Assembly: GCF_963677315.1 (NCBI RefSeq)
Contig: NZ_OY781939.1
Coordinates: 372,001 to 436,000, forward strand
Source of the DNA: an uncultured Sphaerochaeta sp.
GTDB taxonomy: Bacteria; Spirochaetota; Spirochaetia; Sphaerochaetales; Sphaerochaetaceae
Length of the DNA stretch: 64,000 nt
Direction: 5' to 3'
Of this stretch, positions 63,582-64,000 are shown in pieces. The translations under genes were made by a program, and so were the position numbers. Position 1 is the first letter of the stretch, and each line of letters opens with the position of its first letter. The notes under the pieces are model-generated. The model was not told the origin of the DNA and did no database searches. It was given only the letters and a program-made list of their open reading frames with translations.

Positions 63582-64000
63582 CTACGCTTGTTCCTGTTTC
63601 TTCGGCATCATAAGACCAACAGCAAAGAAAACAACCCCGATAATGATCAGGACAATGGCTGACTTGTTCATTTGGGAGAACGTGTACTTCACAATGTTTT
63701 CTATGGTATCCGCTGGAACGGGAAGCGATCCAAAATCGATACCTGCAAGACTCCCGATTCTATCCAGGCTTGAATACATCGATTTGATGATCAGGAACAA
63801 TGCACCGCTGAGCGCTGTGGTGATCCCGAACCATTGCAATCCGGTGCTTCTCTGCAACAGGAGAATACAGAGAATCAGGAAAACCAGGAAAACGATTATC
63901 ATGACCAGCAATCCCAGCCAGGTGCTCATGAGTGAAAGATATCCACGGACCATGGTGATGGTTCCCGGAGCACTATCATTCACCAAATCATTAATCACCA
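63582..64000 (-). CDS. Membrane protein, N-terminus beyond the window
   Basis: The frame is open through the right end, so only the C-terminal ~139 residues are visible. They contain three hydrophobic helices (about LGLLVMIIVFLVFLILCILLL, FGITTALSGALFLII, SAIVLIIIGVVFFAVGLMM) and end in PKKQEQA. A short soluble loop between the second and third helix carries DRIGSLAGIDFGSLPVPADT. No family is recognised. It converges on the lipoprotein gene with 232 bp between them. Confidence 0.6.
   Translation of the reverse strand, partial: VINDLVNDSAPGTITMVRGYLSLMSTWLGLLVMIIVFLVFLILCILLLQRSTGLQWFGITTALSGALFLIIKSMYSSLDRIGSLAGIDFGSLPVPADTIENIVKYTFSQMNKSAIVLIIIGVVFFAVGLMMPKKQEQA

Overview
The window reads as a chromosomal segment of a free-living or gut-type spirochaete, most likely of the Sphaerochaeta group. 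This is inferred from gene content and protein style, not from a marker search. The main pointers are a giant GreA with a ~750-residue N-terminal extension of the kind known in Borrelia and Treponema, a diderm envelope set (TamB, BamA, two YjgP/YjgQ permeases), and periplasmic sugar-binding transport. Base composition is moderate, except for one extremely T-rich block near 15.2-15.5 kb. About 53 protein genes and one tmRNA are recognisable; no tRNA, rRNA, CRISPR array or insertion sequence was found.

Layout. 1-4.2 kb: a degenerate ABC-ATPase fragment cut by the left edge, then a CUT2-type sugar ABC transporter (ATPase, permease, binding protein). 4.3-4.7 kb: tmRNA (ssrA) with its own promoter and terminator. 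4.7-6.4 kb: an AraC-type regulator divergent from a glutamine-amidotransferase-like protein, with a palindrome between them. 6.6-13.7 kb: sbcD-sbcC, a CPBP protease, a Na+/Ca2+-type antiporter and a metallophosphoesterase. 13.8-15.7 kb: a lone tyrosine recombinase beside an AT-rich, palindrome-bearing region, which is the one accessory-looking patch. 15.7-17.6 kb (minus strand): smpB behind a membrane-anchored FGE-like protein. 17.7-24.5 kb: lepB-hemW, then yebC-ruvC-ruvA-ruvB-queA, convergent with tmk.

24.6-35.2 kb: outer-membrane assembly (tamB-bamA), mutS and comF. 35.2-45.1 kb: the classic rimP-nusA-infB-rbfA-truB-ribF-rpsO-pnp-dut cluster, headed by a near-consensus promoter and then a hairpin-plus-U-tract before the first gene (a possible attenuator). 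45.1-50.1 kb: two LptF/LptG-type permeases, tgt and murJ. 50.0-54.6 kb (minus): a family 2 glycosidase and the giant greA. 54.8-57.0 kb: rpe-dtd and recA. 57.1-61.8 kb: scpA-scpB-rluB-cmk-rpsA. 61.9-64 kb: a TPR membrane protein, an unrecognised lipoprotein, and a membrane protein cut by the right edge.

Most of the window is conserved housekeeping. Both halves of trans-translation (ssrA, smpB) and two queuosine genes (queA, tgt) are present but in separate clusters. I did not find a clear new multi-gene system. The best leads are the nusA-operon leader terminator, the recombinase with its T-rich flank, and several conserved enzymes with altered key motifs (Tmk P-loop, RibF kinase domain, NusA zinc-ribbon tail).
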